Shown: positions 1 to 8,642 of the stretch, one piece after another
How positions within the stretch are numbered: position 1 is the stretch's first letter
How the letters are laid out: each line of letters starts with the position of its first letter
The notes under the pieces: model-generated
What the model was told of the DNA's origin: nothing
What the model saw: the letters and a program-made list of their open reading frames with translations, nothing else
Databases searched by the model: none
Assembly: GCA_036555105.1 (NCBI GenBank)
Contig: DATBMA010000114.1
Location: forward strand, 1-64,000
Reading direction: 5' to 3'
Length of the DNA stretch: 64,000 nt
Origin: DATBMA01 sp036555105
GTDB taxonomy: Bacteria > Actinomycetota > Acidimicrobiia > Spongiisociales > ZC4RG35
Translations under genes and position numbers: made by a program

Positions 1-238
1 GCTGCTCGACCAGGTCGGCCAGCCTCCAGAGCGCCAGCGACCTGGCCGCGGGGGAGAGCTTCGACCAGCGACCGTCATAGAAGGCGGTCTTGGCGGCCTG
101 AACAGCCATATCGATGTCGGCGGCGGTCCCGTCGATGACGGTGTCGACCACCTCGCCAGTGGCCGGGTTCTCGACCTTGAGGTCGCCGCCGTCCTTGGAG
201 TCGGCCCAGGCTCCGTCGATCCAGTGCTTCCAGCTCAT
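1..238 (-). CDS. Aldehyde dehydrogenase, N-terminal fragment (cut by window edge)
   Basis: Only the first 79 residues are in the window; the catalytic domain lies beyond position 1. The visible part begins MSWKHWIDGAW and continues with ENPATGEVV, the standard N-terminal pattern of NAD(P)-dependent aldehyde dehydrogenases, followed by the AVQAAKTAFYDGRW segment. The start at 238 has a good ribosome site (GAAGGAG about 6 bases upstream). It is the last gene seen of a polyamine-type ABC importer operon, 22 bases after the permease stop. That context suggests oxidation of an aminoaldehyde such as 4-aminobutanal made from an imported amine. The substrate is inferred from context only. Confidence 0.85.
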   Translation of the reverse strand, partial: MSWKHWIDGAWADSKDGGDLKVENPATGEVVDTVIDGTAADIDMAVQAAKTAFYDGRWSKLSPAARSLALWRLADLVEQ

Positions 239-260
239 GGCGTCTCCTTCTCGGGTCGTC

Positions 261-1049
261 TCAGGACTCTTCGGCGCGGCGGTTGAACCGCTGGGCCAAG
301 AGGATGGGGATGGTGGTGATGGCGACGATCAGCATGGCCACGACGTTGGTGACGGGCCGCTGCCGCGGTCGGAACAGGGTTGAGAAAAGCCAGATCGGCA
401 GAGTCTGGTACGAGCCGGCAGTGAAGGTCGTGACGATGATCTCATCGAAGCTGAGGGCGAATGCCAGCATTCCCCCGGTAACCAGGGCCGGGGCAAGCTG
501 GGGCAGCAGCACATGCCGGAAGGTCTGCGTGCCCGTCGCTCCCAGGTCTGCCGATGCCTCCAGCATGTTGGTCGAGGTCCTGCGCATCCGAGCGACGACG
601 TTGTTGAAGGCAATGGCCACACAGAACGTGGCGTGGCCGACGATGATCGTCCACCGGGCGAGCTGCACGTTGGCCAGGTTGAAGGCAGAGTTGAGGGCGA
701 TGCCGGTGATGATGCCGGGCAGAGCAATGGGCAGGATGATGAAGAACGAGACCGCCCGGCGCCCGAAGAACTTGGTCTTCCAGACTGCGGCGGCCGCAAG
801 GCTGCCCAGGACGAGAGCAATGGCGGTGGCGACGAGGGCAACCACGAGTGAGAGCAGCAGGGCCCGCTGCATCTCAGGGTTGGACAGTGCGATCGGGAAC
901 CACTTGGTGGTAAGCCCGGGGGGAGGGAAGGTGAACGTCGCCGCTTCGGAGGTGAAGGCGTAGAGAAACACCAGCAAAATTGGGACGTGCAGGAACAGCA
1001 GGACGAGGGTGGATGTCGCCTTCAACCCGAAGCCTGCCCGCTCCCTCAT
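261..1049 (-). CDS. Polyamine-type ABC transporter permease (PotC-like)
   Basis: A 262-residue integral membrane permease of the binding-protein-dependent family. About six hydrophobic segments are visible, the first at residues 10-32. The cytoplasmic EAA loop that docks the ATPase reads EASADLGATGTQTFRHVLLP near residues 160-180. Length and order match PotC of spermidine/putrescine importers. Its ATG shares one base with the TGA stop of the PotB-like gene (TGATG), which implies translational coupling. It would pair with the PotB-like permease to form the pore. Related importers carry other cationic or amino compounds, so polyamine is the best guess rather than certain. Confidence 0.9.
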   Translation of the reverse strand: MRERAGFGLKATSTLVLLFLHVPILLVFLYAFTSEAATFTFPPPGLTTKWFPIALSNPEMQRALLLSLVVALVATAIALVLGSLAAAAVWKTKFFGRRAVSFFIILPIALPGIITGIALNSAFNLANVQLARWTIIVGHATFCVAIAFNNVVARMRRTSTNMLEASADLGATGTQTFRHVLLPQLAPALVTGGMLAFALSFDEIIVTTFTAGSYQTLPIWLFSTLFRPRQRPVTNVVAMLIVAITTIPILLAQRFNRRAEES

Positions 1050-1987
1050 CAGAGGTTCTCGAAAGCCCCGGTCCGTCTGGCGAAGGCAAGGTAGATGGCC
1101 ATGATCACCATCGGGACGAAAGAAAAGGCGGCAGCCTGGGGGAGGTCGCCGGCCACCCCCTGGTAGGCGTAGATGGCGAGCCCGATGAAGGGACTCGAGT
1201 TGCCGATGATCTGCGGAATGATGTAATCACCCAGAGTCAGGGCGAAGGTGAAGATCGACCCTGCCACCACGCCGGGAATCGCCAGAGGCCATATCACCTT
1301 TCTGAATGTCATCGGTCCCTTCGCCCCCAGGTCGGCCGAGGCCTCCATCAGGCTGCGGGGGATCTTCTCGAGTGCGGTGACTATCGGCAGGATCATGTAC
1401 GGCAGCCAGATGTACACGAACACCACGAACTGACCCAGGTAAGAGGCTGAGAGGCTGGGCCCGCCAACAACAGGGGTTGCCAGTACACCTTCGAGCAGCG
1501 CGGTGAGATTGAGCTTGGTGAGGAACCAATTGATCACGCCTTCGTTCGCCAGGATCGTCTTCCAGGCATAGACCCTGACCAAGTAGCTGGACCAGAGCGG
1601 AAGGATGACCGCCAGCACCAGCCAAGCTTTGGATCGGCCTCTGGTGTAGCGAGCGATCAGGTAGGCCAACGGGAAGGCGAGGATGGCTGCGGCAATAGTG
1701 ACCGCCGCCGCCATCGCCACGGTGCGAAAAGTGGTGACCCAGTTGGCCGGGTTGCTGAGGAATCGTTTCCAGGTGTCGAGTGTGAACGTGCGCTCGACCA
1801 CGCCGGTGAACTCGTCGAGACGAAAGAAGCTCTGGACCAGCAGAGCGAACAACGAACCGAGATAGACGACGATCAGCCACAGTGCGGGGGGTCCCAGCAG
1901 CAGCCCGAGCCGAAGCCGAGGGCGGCGCGCCAGACTCGCCGACAAGCGGACCGATCTCGATCTGGAGGCAGTGGCAGGAGAGGCCAT
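1049..1987 (-). CDS. Polyamine-type ABC transporter permease (PotB-like)
   Basis: A 312-residue inner-membrane permease. The first roughly 25 residues are basic and Ser/Arg-rich, followed by a hydrophobic segment (LLLGPPALWLIVVYLGSLFA). The EAA loop EASADLGAKGPMTFRKVIWP lies near residues 210-230. It is the partner of the downstream PotC-like permease. A strong GC-rich hairpin separates it from the upstream binding-protein gene, so it is probably made in smaller amounts than the binding protein. No in-frame damage is visible. Confidence 0.9.
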   Translation of the reverse strand: MASPATASRSRSVRLSASLARRPRLRLGLLLGPPALWLIVVYLGSLFALLVQSFFRLDEFTGVVERTFTLDTWKRFLSNPANWVTTFRTVAMAAAVTIAAAILAFPLAYLIARYTRGRSKAWLVLAVILPLWSSYLVRVYAWKTILANEGVINWFLTKLNLTALLEGVLATPVVGGPSLSASYLGQFVVFVYIWLPYMILPIVTALEKIPRSLMEASADLGAKGPMTFRKVIWPLAIPGVVAGSIFTFALTLGDYIIPQIIGNSSPFIGLAIYAYQGVAGDLPQAAAFSFVPMVIMAIYLAFARRTGAFENL

Positions 1988-1997
1988 GGGGGTGGAA

Positions 1998-2025
1998 CGG
2001 GGGGGCGGGGAAACCCGCCCCCCCG
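1998..2025 (-). other. Intercistronic hairpin with GAAA loop between potD-like and potB-like genes
   Basis: On the plus strand, CGGGGGGGCGGG at 1998-2009 pairs perfectly with CCCGCCCCCCCG at 2014-2025, leaving a four-base GAAA loop (TTTC on the transcribed strand). It fills the gap between the binding-protein stop and the permease start. No T-rich tract follows, so it is more likely a message-stability or partial attenuation element than a full terminator. Such hairpins behind binding-protein genes are common in ABC operons. Confidence 0.7.
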
Positions 2026-2032
2026 GTTCAAC

Positions 2033-3214
2033 TCATTGTCCGCCCAGGATGGCGGTGTACGTACTCACCCATTGCGAGTAGGGCACGCACTCCCCGCCCA
2101 TGCCGAAGCAGTCGGCCTGCGGGGTTTTCCAGAACGCGATCTTGTCGAAGCTGTCGAATCCGTTCGTGGCGCAGCCCGTGTCGGTGAGCAGTTCATTTCC
2201 GGTGCACGCAGCCGGTACCGATGGGACCGCTCCGAACCAGGCAGCGACATCACCCTGCACTTTCGGATCCAGCGAGTGCTCCATCCACTTGTATGCACAA
2301 TTGGGGTGCTGCGACTGCGAGTGCAGCATGGTGGTGTCGGCCCAGGCCGTCACGCCTTCGGAGGGAAACACGCTCGCTATCGGCTCCCCCGCCGCTTGCA
2401 ACAAGTTCACCTGGAACGGCCACGACGACGAAGCAACCACACCCTCGTTCGTAATGTCATCCATGTGGATCGTGGTGTCATGCCAGTACCGGAAAGCGAG
2501 CTCGCGCTGGCCCTGCAGCAACGTCTTCACCGCCGCGAACTGATCGGCAGTGAGGGCGTAGGGGTCGTCAATGCCGAGGGATGGGTCCTTGGCCTTTAGG
2601 TAGAGAGCCCCGTCTGCGATTGCGATGGCGCCGTCGTACGCCTCGATCCTTCCGGCGTTCGACTGGCCGTCTCCAAGGGTCTGCTCCTCGAAGATCACGC
2701 TCCAACTGGTAGGTGCCTCGGTGAACACCTCGGTGTTGTACAGGAGCACATTGGCGCCCCATACATACGGAGTGCCGTAGTGCTTGCCATCCACGGTGTG
2801 CCAGGGGGCGTCCTTGAGCCGGTCATCAACGGTTCCGTAACTGGGGATGAGGTCGATGTTGACTTCCTGCACCGTCCCGCCCTTGATCAGTCGGAGGGAG
2901 GCATCCCCGGAGGCGGTGACGAGATCGTACTGGCCCCCACCTTCGGTCATCAGCGACACCATTTCGTCGGATGTGCCGGCTACCTTGACTGAGACCTTGC
3001 ATCCGGTTTCATCTTCGAATCCGGTCACCCAGTCGTATTCCGGATAGCCCGGCGTCTCGCCTCTCTCGATATAGCCCGCCCAGGCGACGATGCTCAGTGC
3101 ACCCTCGCCGTCACCCACCTCGGTGAGCGGGCCCTCTGTCTCGCCGCCGCCCGAAGTGCAGGCGGCCGCCAGGACGGCCATCACGCTCAATGTGGCGAAT
3201 CTCCTCTTGTTCAT
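2033..3214 (-). CDS. Polyamine-type ABC transporter substrate-binding lipoprotein (PotD-like)
   Basis: The protein is 393 residues from the chosen ATG. That ATG overlaps the stop of the ATPase gene (ATGA) and is preceded by GGAGGAGGAG, so I prefer it to an earlier in-frame start. A lipoprotein signal is clear: MNKRRFATLSVMAVLAAACTSG, with the lipid-bearing cysteine at residue 19. The mature part carries PotD-family features such as YDLVTASGDAS, GKHYGTPYVWGANVLLYN and a C-terminal NCAYKWMEHSLDPK segment. It would be tethered outside the membrane to capture substrate for the PotBC pore. The ligand cannot be read from the sequence with certainty. Confidence 0.9.
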   Translation of the reverse strand: MNKRRFATLSVMAVLAAACTSGGGETEGPLTEVGDGEGALSIVAWAGYIERGETPGYPEYDWVTGFEDETGCKVSVKVAGTSDEMVSLMTEGGGQYDLVTASGDASLRLIKGGTVQEVNIDLIPSYGTVDDRLKDAPWHTVDGKHYGTPYVWGANVLLYNTEVFTEAPTSWSVIFEEQTLGDGQSNAGRIEAYDGAIAIADGALYLKAKDPSLGIDDPYALTADQFAAVKTLLQGQRELAFRYWHDTTIHMDDITNEGVVASSSWPFQVNLLQAAGEPIASVFPSEGVTAWADTTMLHSQSQHPNCAYKWMEHSLDPKVQGDVAAWFGAVPSVPAACTGNELLTDTGCATNGFDSFDKIAFWKTPQADCFGMGGECVPYSQWVSTYTAILGGQ

Positions 3215-4275
3215 TCGGGGGTCTCCTCCTCCGTTGTGACCTCTTCCTGCTCCGCGTCGGCCAGCGGCCGGCACGAATCCTTGCTCCAGCTCAACCTGAC
3301 CGCCCTGCCCACCATCTCGCCCAGGTCACGATGGCCGATCTCGAGGTTCTGACTTGCAACCTCGAGCAAGGTGTCTTCGACCTCGACCTGGTATCGGCTG
3401 TACATGCCCAGGTAGAGGGCCTCCTTCACCGTCCCATCGACGGTCACCTCGTCCGCGCCGGGCATGCGGTCGCGTGACGTGAGCCGTATCTTCTCGGGAC
3501 GCACGGTAAACGCACGGCTCGAGCCGCGTATGGAAGCTGCCAGCTCTCCCGTGATGAGGTTGGAGGTGCCGACGAACCCGGCGACGAATGAATTGCGCGG
3601 GCTCTCATAGACCTCGGCCGGTGTCCCGATCTGCTCGACCCGCCCATGGCTGAAAACAGCCATACGGTCGCTCATTGTGAGGGCCTCTTCCTGATCGTGG
3701 GTGACGAAGACGAAGGTGATGCCAACCTCTCGATGTAGTGACTTGAGCTCGATCTGCATCGCCTGACGGAGCTTGAGGTCGAGGGCTCCCAACGGCTCGT
3801 CCAACAGGAGCACTGACGGCCGGTTGATCAGGGCACGGGCCAGGGCGACTCGTTGACGCTGGCCGCCCGAGAGCTGGCTCGGCCTGCGCTCGCCGAAACC
3901 GCCCAGTCGCACGAGATCGAGTGCCTCGGCCACGCGCTCGGCGCGTTCTCGCCCCTCCACACCCTTGACCATCAGGCCGTAGGCGACGTTCTCCGCCACG
4001 TTCATGTGCGGAAATAGCGCATAGTCCTGGAAGACCGTGTTGACGTCTCGCTCGTACGGCGCCTGCCCGGTCACGTCTTGTCCGTGCAGGAGAATCCGCC
4101 CGACGGTCGGCTGTTCGAAGCCGGCGATCATTCGCAGGCAGGTGGTCTTGCCGGAGCCCGACGGCCCTAGCATCGAGAAGAACTCGCCGTCGAGGATCTC
4201 CATTTCCACGTTTTCGACGGCACGGACCGAACCGAAGTCCTTGCTCACCTCCTCGAAAACGACGGCTGTGGTCAT
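3211..4275 (-). CDS. Polyamine-type ABC transporter ATPase (PotA-like)
   Basis: A 354-residue ATP-binding subunit that drives the importer. Walker A is GPSGSGKT at residues 37-44, the signature LSGGQRQR at 135-142 and Walker B with DEPLGALD at about 155-166. The H-loop lies in FVTHDQEEALTMSDR. The last 100 residues form the TOBE-type domain usual for PotA. It is the first gene of the transporter block and lies 60 bases after the carboxylase alpha-subunit gene, so the two blocks may share a transcript. The acidic tail (EEVTTEEETPE) is unremarkable. Confidence 0.92.
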   Translation of the reverse strand: MTTAVVFEEVSKDFGSVRAVENVEMEILDGEFFSMLGPSGSGKTTCLRMIAGFEQPTVGRILLHGQDVTGQAPYERDVNTVFQDYALFPHMNVAENVAYGLMVKGVEGRERAERVAEALDLVRLGGFGERRPSQLSGGQRQRVALARALINRPSVLLLDEPLGALDLKLRQAMQIELKSLHREVGITFVFVTHDQEEALTMSDRMAVFSHGRVEQIGTPAEVYESPRNSFVAGFVGTSNLITGELAASIRGSSRAFTVRPEKIRLTSRDRMPGADEVTVDGTVKEALYLGMYSRYQVEVEDTLLEVASQNLEIGHRDLGEMVGRAVRLSWSKDSCRPLADAEQEEVTTEEETPE

Positions 4276-4335
4276 TAGGCCGGGGGAGTGTATGCGGGGT
4301 CTTCCCTCCCGAGCCTGGCTGGAGAAGGGGTTGTC

Positions 4336-6303
4336 TCAGTCGCCTGCCCTGGTCACCACCACCAGGGTCTGACCGGCTTCGACCTGGGATCCCTGCGAGA
4401 TCTGAACCTGCGAAACCACACCGGCGTGGGGAGAGCGGAGGCTGTGCTCCATCTTCATGGCCTCGATCACGACCAGCACCTGGCCCTCTTCGACCTCTGC
4501 CCCATCCTCGGTCAGGACCCGGGCGATCCTGCCCGGCATCGGCGAGATCAGGGAGCCTGGCGCGTCGATCGAGGTCGGGTCGGGAAACCGTGGTTCTTCG
4601 ATCAGCCGGCTGTAACCGCTCGGACCGTCGACGTGGTGCACGAGCCCTGATCGAGATACCTCGTATGACCGTAAGAGCCCGTCGAGTTCCAAACCGACCC
4701 TGTCCGGGGTGAGGCCGCGCAGGGACGGTCCCTCCCACGGCACCCGATCTACCTCGATCTCCACCGTGCCGTTGGGCCGGAACAGGTAGCCGACTTCGGT
4801 CGGGCCGTGGGCCCCGGCAAACGACACCCGCTGGGGCTGGCTCGGGTTGTTGCGCCACCCACTTGGGAACCTGGAGCCGAACGCCCGCCCGGCCTGCGCG
4901 CAGATGGCGGCCGCCACCGCCGCCATCTGCTCCTCCTCTCGATCAGGGAGTGGAGCCGCGAGGTCGGCGATCGGTTGCCGCTCCAGGAATCCGATGTCAA
5001 CTCGTCCTGCCTTGAAATCAGGGTGGCGAAGGAGGCGCACCAGCAGATCCCGGTTGGTGGCAGGCCCGTGGATCCTCGTCCGCTCGAGGCTCGCCACCAA
5101 CAGCGCAGCCGCCTCGGCCCGGCTCGGAGCCCAGGCGATCAGCTTGGCCACCATCGAGTCATAGAACGTCGATTGCTCCGATCCGTCCTCGATGGCGGAG
5201 TCAACCCGAAGCCCCGAAGCCTCCGGCACCTGGAAGCGCTCGAACCTGCCGAAAGAGGGGACAAAGCCATGGAGAGGATCCTCTGCATATAGCCGCGCCT
5301 CGATGGCGTGCCCGAACGGCTCCGGATCGAGCGCCTCCTCCGGCAATGGCTGCCCCGCAGCCACCAGCAATTGCAGCCGCACCAGGTCGAGGCCGGTGGT
5401 CTCCTCGGTGACGCCATGCTCGACCTGCAAACGGGTGTTCACCTCCAGGAACCAGAAGTCCTTCCCCGCGAGGAGGAACTCGACGGTCCCTGCCCCGACG
5501 TAGCGGGCTGCTCTGGCCACTGCCACCGCCGCCTCCCCCATCTGCGCTCGGAGGCCGTCGTCGATGGCCGGTGACGGCGACTCCTCTATGAGCTTCTGAA
5601 AGCGGCGTTGGAGGGAGCATTCGCGCTCGCCCAGAGACACCACGTTGCCGTGGAGGTCGGCCATGACCTGGATCTCCACGTGCCGGCTCCCGGTCAGCCC
5701 CTTCTCGAGGAAGAGGCTGCCATCACCGAACGCTGCCGCGGCTTCAGATGACGCTCCCTCCACTTCCGCCGCCAACTGGGAGGGGTCGTCGATCAGCCGC
5801 ATCCCCCGCCCGCCTCCCCCGGCCACTGCTTTGATCAGGATCGGATAGCCGAGGCGGTTCGCCTCCGATTGCAGAGCCTCACCGGCGAGGTCTTTCGACG
5901 ACACCGAAGGGAGGGATCGAACCCCCGCGGAGTCGGCTATCTCCTTCGCTCTCAGCTTCGATCCGAGGGTGGCGATGACTTCCGGGGGAGGTCCGACCCA
6001 GATGAGCCCGGCCTCGATGACGGCTCGGGCAAAGGCCGGGCTCTCGGCAAGGAAGCCGTATCCAGGATGAACCGCATCTGCTCCGGTCCTCCTGGCCCCC
6101 TCGATGATCCTGTCCACCGCCAGGTAGGACTCCGATGGAAGTCCCCCACCAAGGCGATAGGCGAAATCGGCCTCTGTCACGAACCTCGAGCCGGCGTCGG
6201 CGTCCGAATACACGGCAATTGGGACGATCCCCATCTCCCGGCAGGTGCGAAAGATGCGGCGGGCGATCTCGCCTCGATTGGCGACCAGCAGGCGCTCGAT
6301 CAC
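4336..6303 (-). CDS. Acyl-CoA carboxylase alpha subunit (biotin carboxylase plus biotin carrier)
   Basis: A 655-residue subunit that carboxylates biotin with ATP and bicarbonate and carries it to the partner carboxyltransferase. The N-terminus has the biotin carboxylase start RLLVANRGEIARRIFRTCRE, then the ATP-grasp glycine loop KAVAGGGGRGMR and the catalytic stretch EVNTRLQVEHGVTEETTGLD. The C-terminus has the biotinyl site EAMKMEH, with the acceptor lysine at residue 617. Length and layout fit the methylcrotonyl/geranyl-CoA type of alpha subunit. The GTG start lies 7 bases after the beta-subunit stop, so the two form an operon. The actual acyl-CoA substrate is not decided by the sequence. 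Confidence 0.92.
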   Translation of the reverse strand: MIERLLVANRGEIARRIFRTCREMGIVPIAVYSDADAGSRFVTEADFAYRLGGGLPSESYLAVDRIIEGARRTGADAVHPGYGFLAESPAFARAVIEAGLIWVGPPPEVIATLGSKLRAKEIADSAGVRSLPSVSSKDLAGEALQSEANRLGYPILIKAVAGGGGRGMRLIDDPSQLAAEVEGASSEAAAAFGDGSLFLEKGLTGSRHVEIQVMADLHGNVVSLGERECSLQRRFQKLIEESPSPAIDDGLRAQMGEAAVAVARAARYVGAGTVEFLLAGKDFWFLEVNTRLQVEHGVTEETTGLDLVRLQLLVAAGQPLPEEALDPEPFGHAIEARLYAEDPLHGFVPSFGRFERFQVPEASGLRVDSAIEDGSEQSTFYDSMVAKLIAWAPSRAEAAALLVASLERTRIHGPATNRDLLVRLLRHPDFKAGRVDIGFLERQPIADLAAPLPDREEEQMAAVAAAICAQAGRAFGSRFPSGWRNNPSQPQRVSFAGAHGPTEVGYLFRPNGTVEIEVDRVPWEGPSLRGLTPDRVGLELDGLLRSYEVSRSGLVHHVDGPSGYSRLIEEPRFPDPTSIDAPGSLISPMPGRIARVLTEDGAEVEEGQVLVVIEAMKMEHSLRSPHAGVVSQVQISQGSQVEAGQTLVVVTRAGD

Positions 6304-6310
6304 ACCTGCC

Positions 6311-7912
6311 TCACATCCTGAACACGCCGAACCGGTCGGTCCCCACCACCGGTGCCGAATGAACCGCGGAAAGAGCGATCCCGAGCGCCGTGCGGGTTTG
6401 GCGAGGATCGATCAGGCCGTCATCCCGGACGCGGGCGGTGGAGAAGTAGGCCTGCTCCTCGTAGCCGATCTGCCCCTCGATCGCCTCGGTGCGACGAGCA
6501 TCTTCCTCCTCGTCGAATTCGCGGCCCGACTCGGCGGCAGCAGAGCGGGCGATGATCGACATGACCCCGGCCAGCTGGCGCGGCCCCATCACCGCCACCT
6601 TGTGGCCAGGCCAGCCGAAAACGAATCGCGGGTTGTACGAGCGCCCAGACATCCCGTAATTGCCGGCCCCGTAGGACACACCGGCCATCAACGCCAGGTG
6701 TGGCACGGCCGAGTTGGCGACGGCATTGATCATCTTCGCCCCGTCTTTGATGATCCCCGCCTGCTCGTAGTCCCGGCCGACCATGTATCCGGTGGTGTTG
6801 TGGACGAAGAGGATCGGCTGGTCGTAGCGGTTGCACAATTGGATGAACTCGGTGGCTTTCTGGGCCTCGGCCGAAAAGATCACTCCTTGTTGGTTCGCCA
6901 CCACCCCGATCGGGAAACCGTGGACGGAGCCCCAACCCGTGAGCATCGAAGGGCCATAGAGCGGCTTGTACTCCTCGAAGCGAGAGCCATCGAGCACCCG
7001 TCCCAAGACCTCGCGCATGTCGAAGGGCACCCGCAGGTCGGCCGGTATCAGCCCGAGCAGGTCTTCGAGGTCGTGAACCGGCTCATCGGCAGGCTGGGTC
7101 GGTCCGTAGCCGAGTTTGCGCCAGTTCAGATGTCCGATGATCTGGCGCCCGATGCGGATGGCGTCGAGCTCGTCCTCGGCGAAGTAGTCGGAAAGGCCGG
7201 AGATCCGGGAGTGCATCTCCGCCCCACCCAGCTCCTCGTCTGTCGACTCCTCCCCGGTGGCCATCTTGACCAAAGGCGGCCCTCCCAAGAACACCTTGGC
7301 CTGGCCTTTCACCATCACCGCGTAATCGCACATCGCCGGCACATATGCCCCACCGGCCGTCGAGCTGCCGAACACCAGGGCCACCGTCGGGATCCCGAGG
7401 CGGGACAGCTGGGTCAGGTTCCTGAACCACTTACCCCCGCTGATGAAGACCTCGGCCTGGTCTGGGAGGTCGGCCCCGCCCGACTCGACCAGGTTGATCA
7501 GAGGGAGCCGGTTCTCCCTGGCGATGTCCTGGGCGCGCAGGGTCTTCGCCAGCGAGTAGCGATTCGATGAGCCCGCCTGGCTGGTGGGGTCGTTGGCGGA
7601 GAGCACGCACTCAACTCCATTCACAACCCCGATCCCGGTGACGGCATTGGCTCCGAGGTTCTTGTCCGTCCCCCAGGCTGCGAGGGTGGACAGCTCGAGG
7701 AAGTAGCTATCGGGGTCGAGGAGGAGCTCGATTCGCTCCCGTGCGAGCAGCTTGCCGCGGCGGTGATGGCGCTCCACGTATTTCTCTCCACCTCCCATCC
7801 GAGCAGCCGCTTGGAGCTGTTCGAATTCGGCGAGCTTTTCCAACATGGCCGATCGATTGGCCTGGAATTCGGGTGCGCTGCGATCGATGCGGGTGGGGAG
7901 GGTTGGCATCAC
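6311..7912 (-). CDS. Acyl-CoA carboxylase beta subunit (carboxyltransferase)
   Basis: A 533-residue carboxyltransferase that moves carboxyl from biotin to an acyl-CoA. It has the two crotonase-like halves of the family. The first contains ESGGADLPDQAEVF and SSTAGGAYVPAMCDY, and the second contains NTTGYMVGRDYEQAGIIKDG and AGVSYGAGNYGMSGR. The GGAEMHSRISGLSDYFAEDE segment is typical of methylcrotonyl-CoA and geranyl-CoA carboxylases rather than of acetyl/propionyl enzymes. That suggests a role in leucine or branched isoprenoid breakdown, but no neighbouring pathway genes confirm it. It is divergent from the HhH-GPD gene at 7983. Confidence 0.9.
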   Translation of the reverse strand: MMPTLPTRIDRSAPEFQANRSAMLEKLAEFEQLQAAARMGGGEKYVERHHRRGKLLARERIELLLDPDSYFLELSTLAAWGTDKNLGANAVTGIGVVNGVECVLSANDPTSQAGSSNRYSLAKTLRAQDIARENRLPLINLVESGGADLPDQAEVFISGGKWFRNLTQLSRLGIPTVALVFGSSTAGGAYVPAMCDYAVMVKGQAKVFLGGPPLVKMATGEESTDEELGGAEMHSRISGLSDYFAEDELDAIRIGRQIIGHLNWRKLGYGPTQPADEPVHDLEDLLGLIPADLRVPFDMREVLGRVLDGSRFEEYKPLYGPSMLTGWGSVHGFPIGVVANQQGVIFSAEAQKATEFIQLCNRYDQPILFVHNTTGYMVGRDYEQAGIIKDGAKMINAVANSAVPHLALMAGVSYGAGNYGMSGRSYNPRFVFGWPGHKVAVMGPRQLAGVMSIIARSAAAESGREFDEEEDARRTEAIEGQIGYEEQAYFSTARVRDDGLIDPRQTRTALGIALSAVHSAPVVGTDRFGVFRM

Positions 7913-7982
7913 GAATGCACGGCGGGGCAGTCGATGACCAGCGATCGCACACCCGACCTTCGCATGGGGCGGAGGTTATACG

Positions 7983-8555
7983 GTGGCTAGGTTGGCCGAC
8001 ATGGGCCGGCCCGAATCGCTGCCGTGGACCGAGGACGAGCAGGCCAACCGCCTGCTGGCCGGCAGCGGCCTCGCCCTCCTCATCGGCATGCTGCTCGACC
8101 AACAGTTCCCGATGGAGCGAGCCTTCTTCGGCCCCTACCTCCTATCCACTCGCCTCGGTGCGCCGTTGGACGCCGCAGCTCTGGCCCGCCATGACCCCGA
8201 GGACCTGGCAGAGGTCTTTCGCGGCCCACCCGCGATCCATCGTTACCCGGCCTCGATGGCGGCGAGGACGCAGGAGGTGTGCGCCGCCATCGTGACGGAT
8301 TACGACGGCCGAGCCGAGAACTTGTGGGAGACGGCCGATACCGGCGACGAGCTCTACCGGAGGTTGCGGGCGCTGCCCGGATTCGGCGAGGCCAAGAGCC
8401 GGATCTTCGTCGGGGTGCTCGGCAAGAGGCTGGGGGTCACTCCTCCCGGGTGGGAGGAGCGGGCCGCCGACTGGGCTTCGATCGCAGATGTGGCTGCCTG
8501 GGAGGACATCTTCACCCTCCGTGAGAAGAAAAAGGCCGCCAAGAGAACTACCTAG
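7983..8555 (+). CDS. HhH-GPD family protein (uncharacterised DNA glycosylase-like, TIGR03252 type)
   Basis: A 190-residue protein with the features of a small actinobacterial HhH-GPD family. It has the N-terminal LLIGMLLDQQFPMERAF segment and a helix-hairpin-helix ALPGFGEAKSRIFVGVLGKR near residues 135-155. Family relatives are base-excision glycosylases, but this subgroup has no known substrate. I use the GTG at 7983 because GGCGGAGG lies 7 bases upstream; an ATG at 8001 is possible. It is transcribed alone, divergent from the carboxylase genes. Confidence 0.8.
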   Translation: MARLADMGRPESLPWTEDEQANRLLAGSGLALLIGMLLDQQFPMERAFFGPYLLSTRLGAPLDAAALARHDPEDLAEVFRGPPAIHRYPASMAARTQEVCAAIVTDYDGRAENLWETADTGDELYRRLRALPGFGEAKSRIFVGVLGKRLGVTPPGWEERAADWASIADVAAWEDIFTLREKKKAAKRTT

Positions 8556-8642
8556 CCGGGTATGCCGAGCGGCCGGAGGCCCCTCGGCTCAACTTCTGGG
8601 CCCGACTGCCGATACAGAAGCACTAGTGGTGTGGAGGGCCAC

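Noticed and set aside
3605..4858. 417-codon open frame on the minus strand
   Set aside because: Arg-rich out-of-frame reading of the ATPase and biotin carboxylase genes; spans two real genes and their gap.
6245..7570. 441-codon open frame on the plus strand
   Set aside because: Antisense to the carboxyltransferase gene, whose motifs cover the whole stretch.
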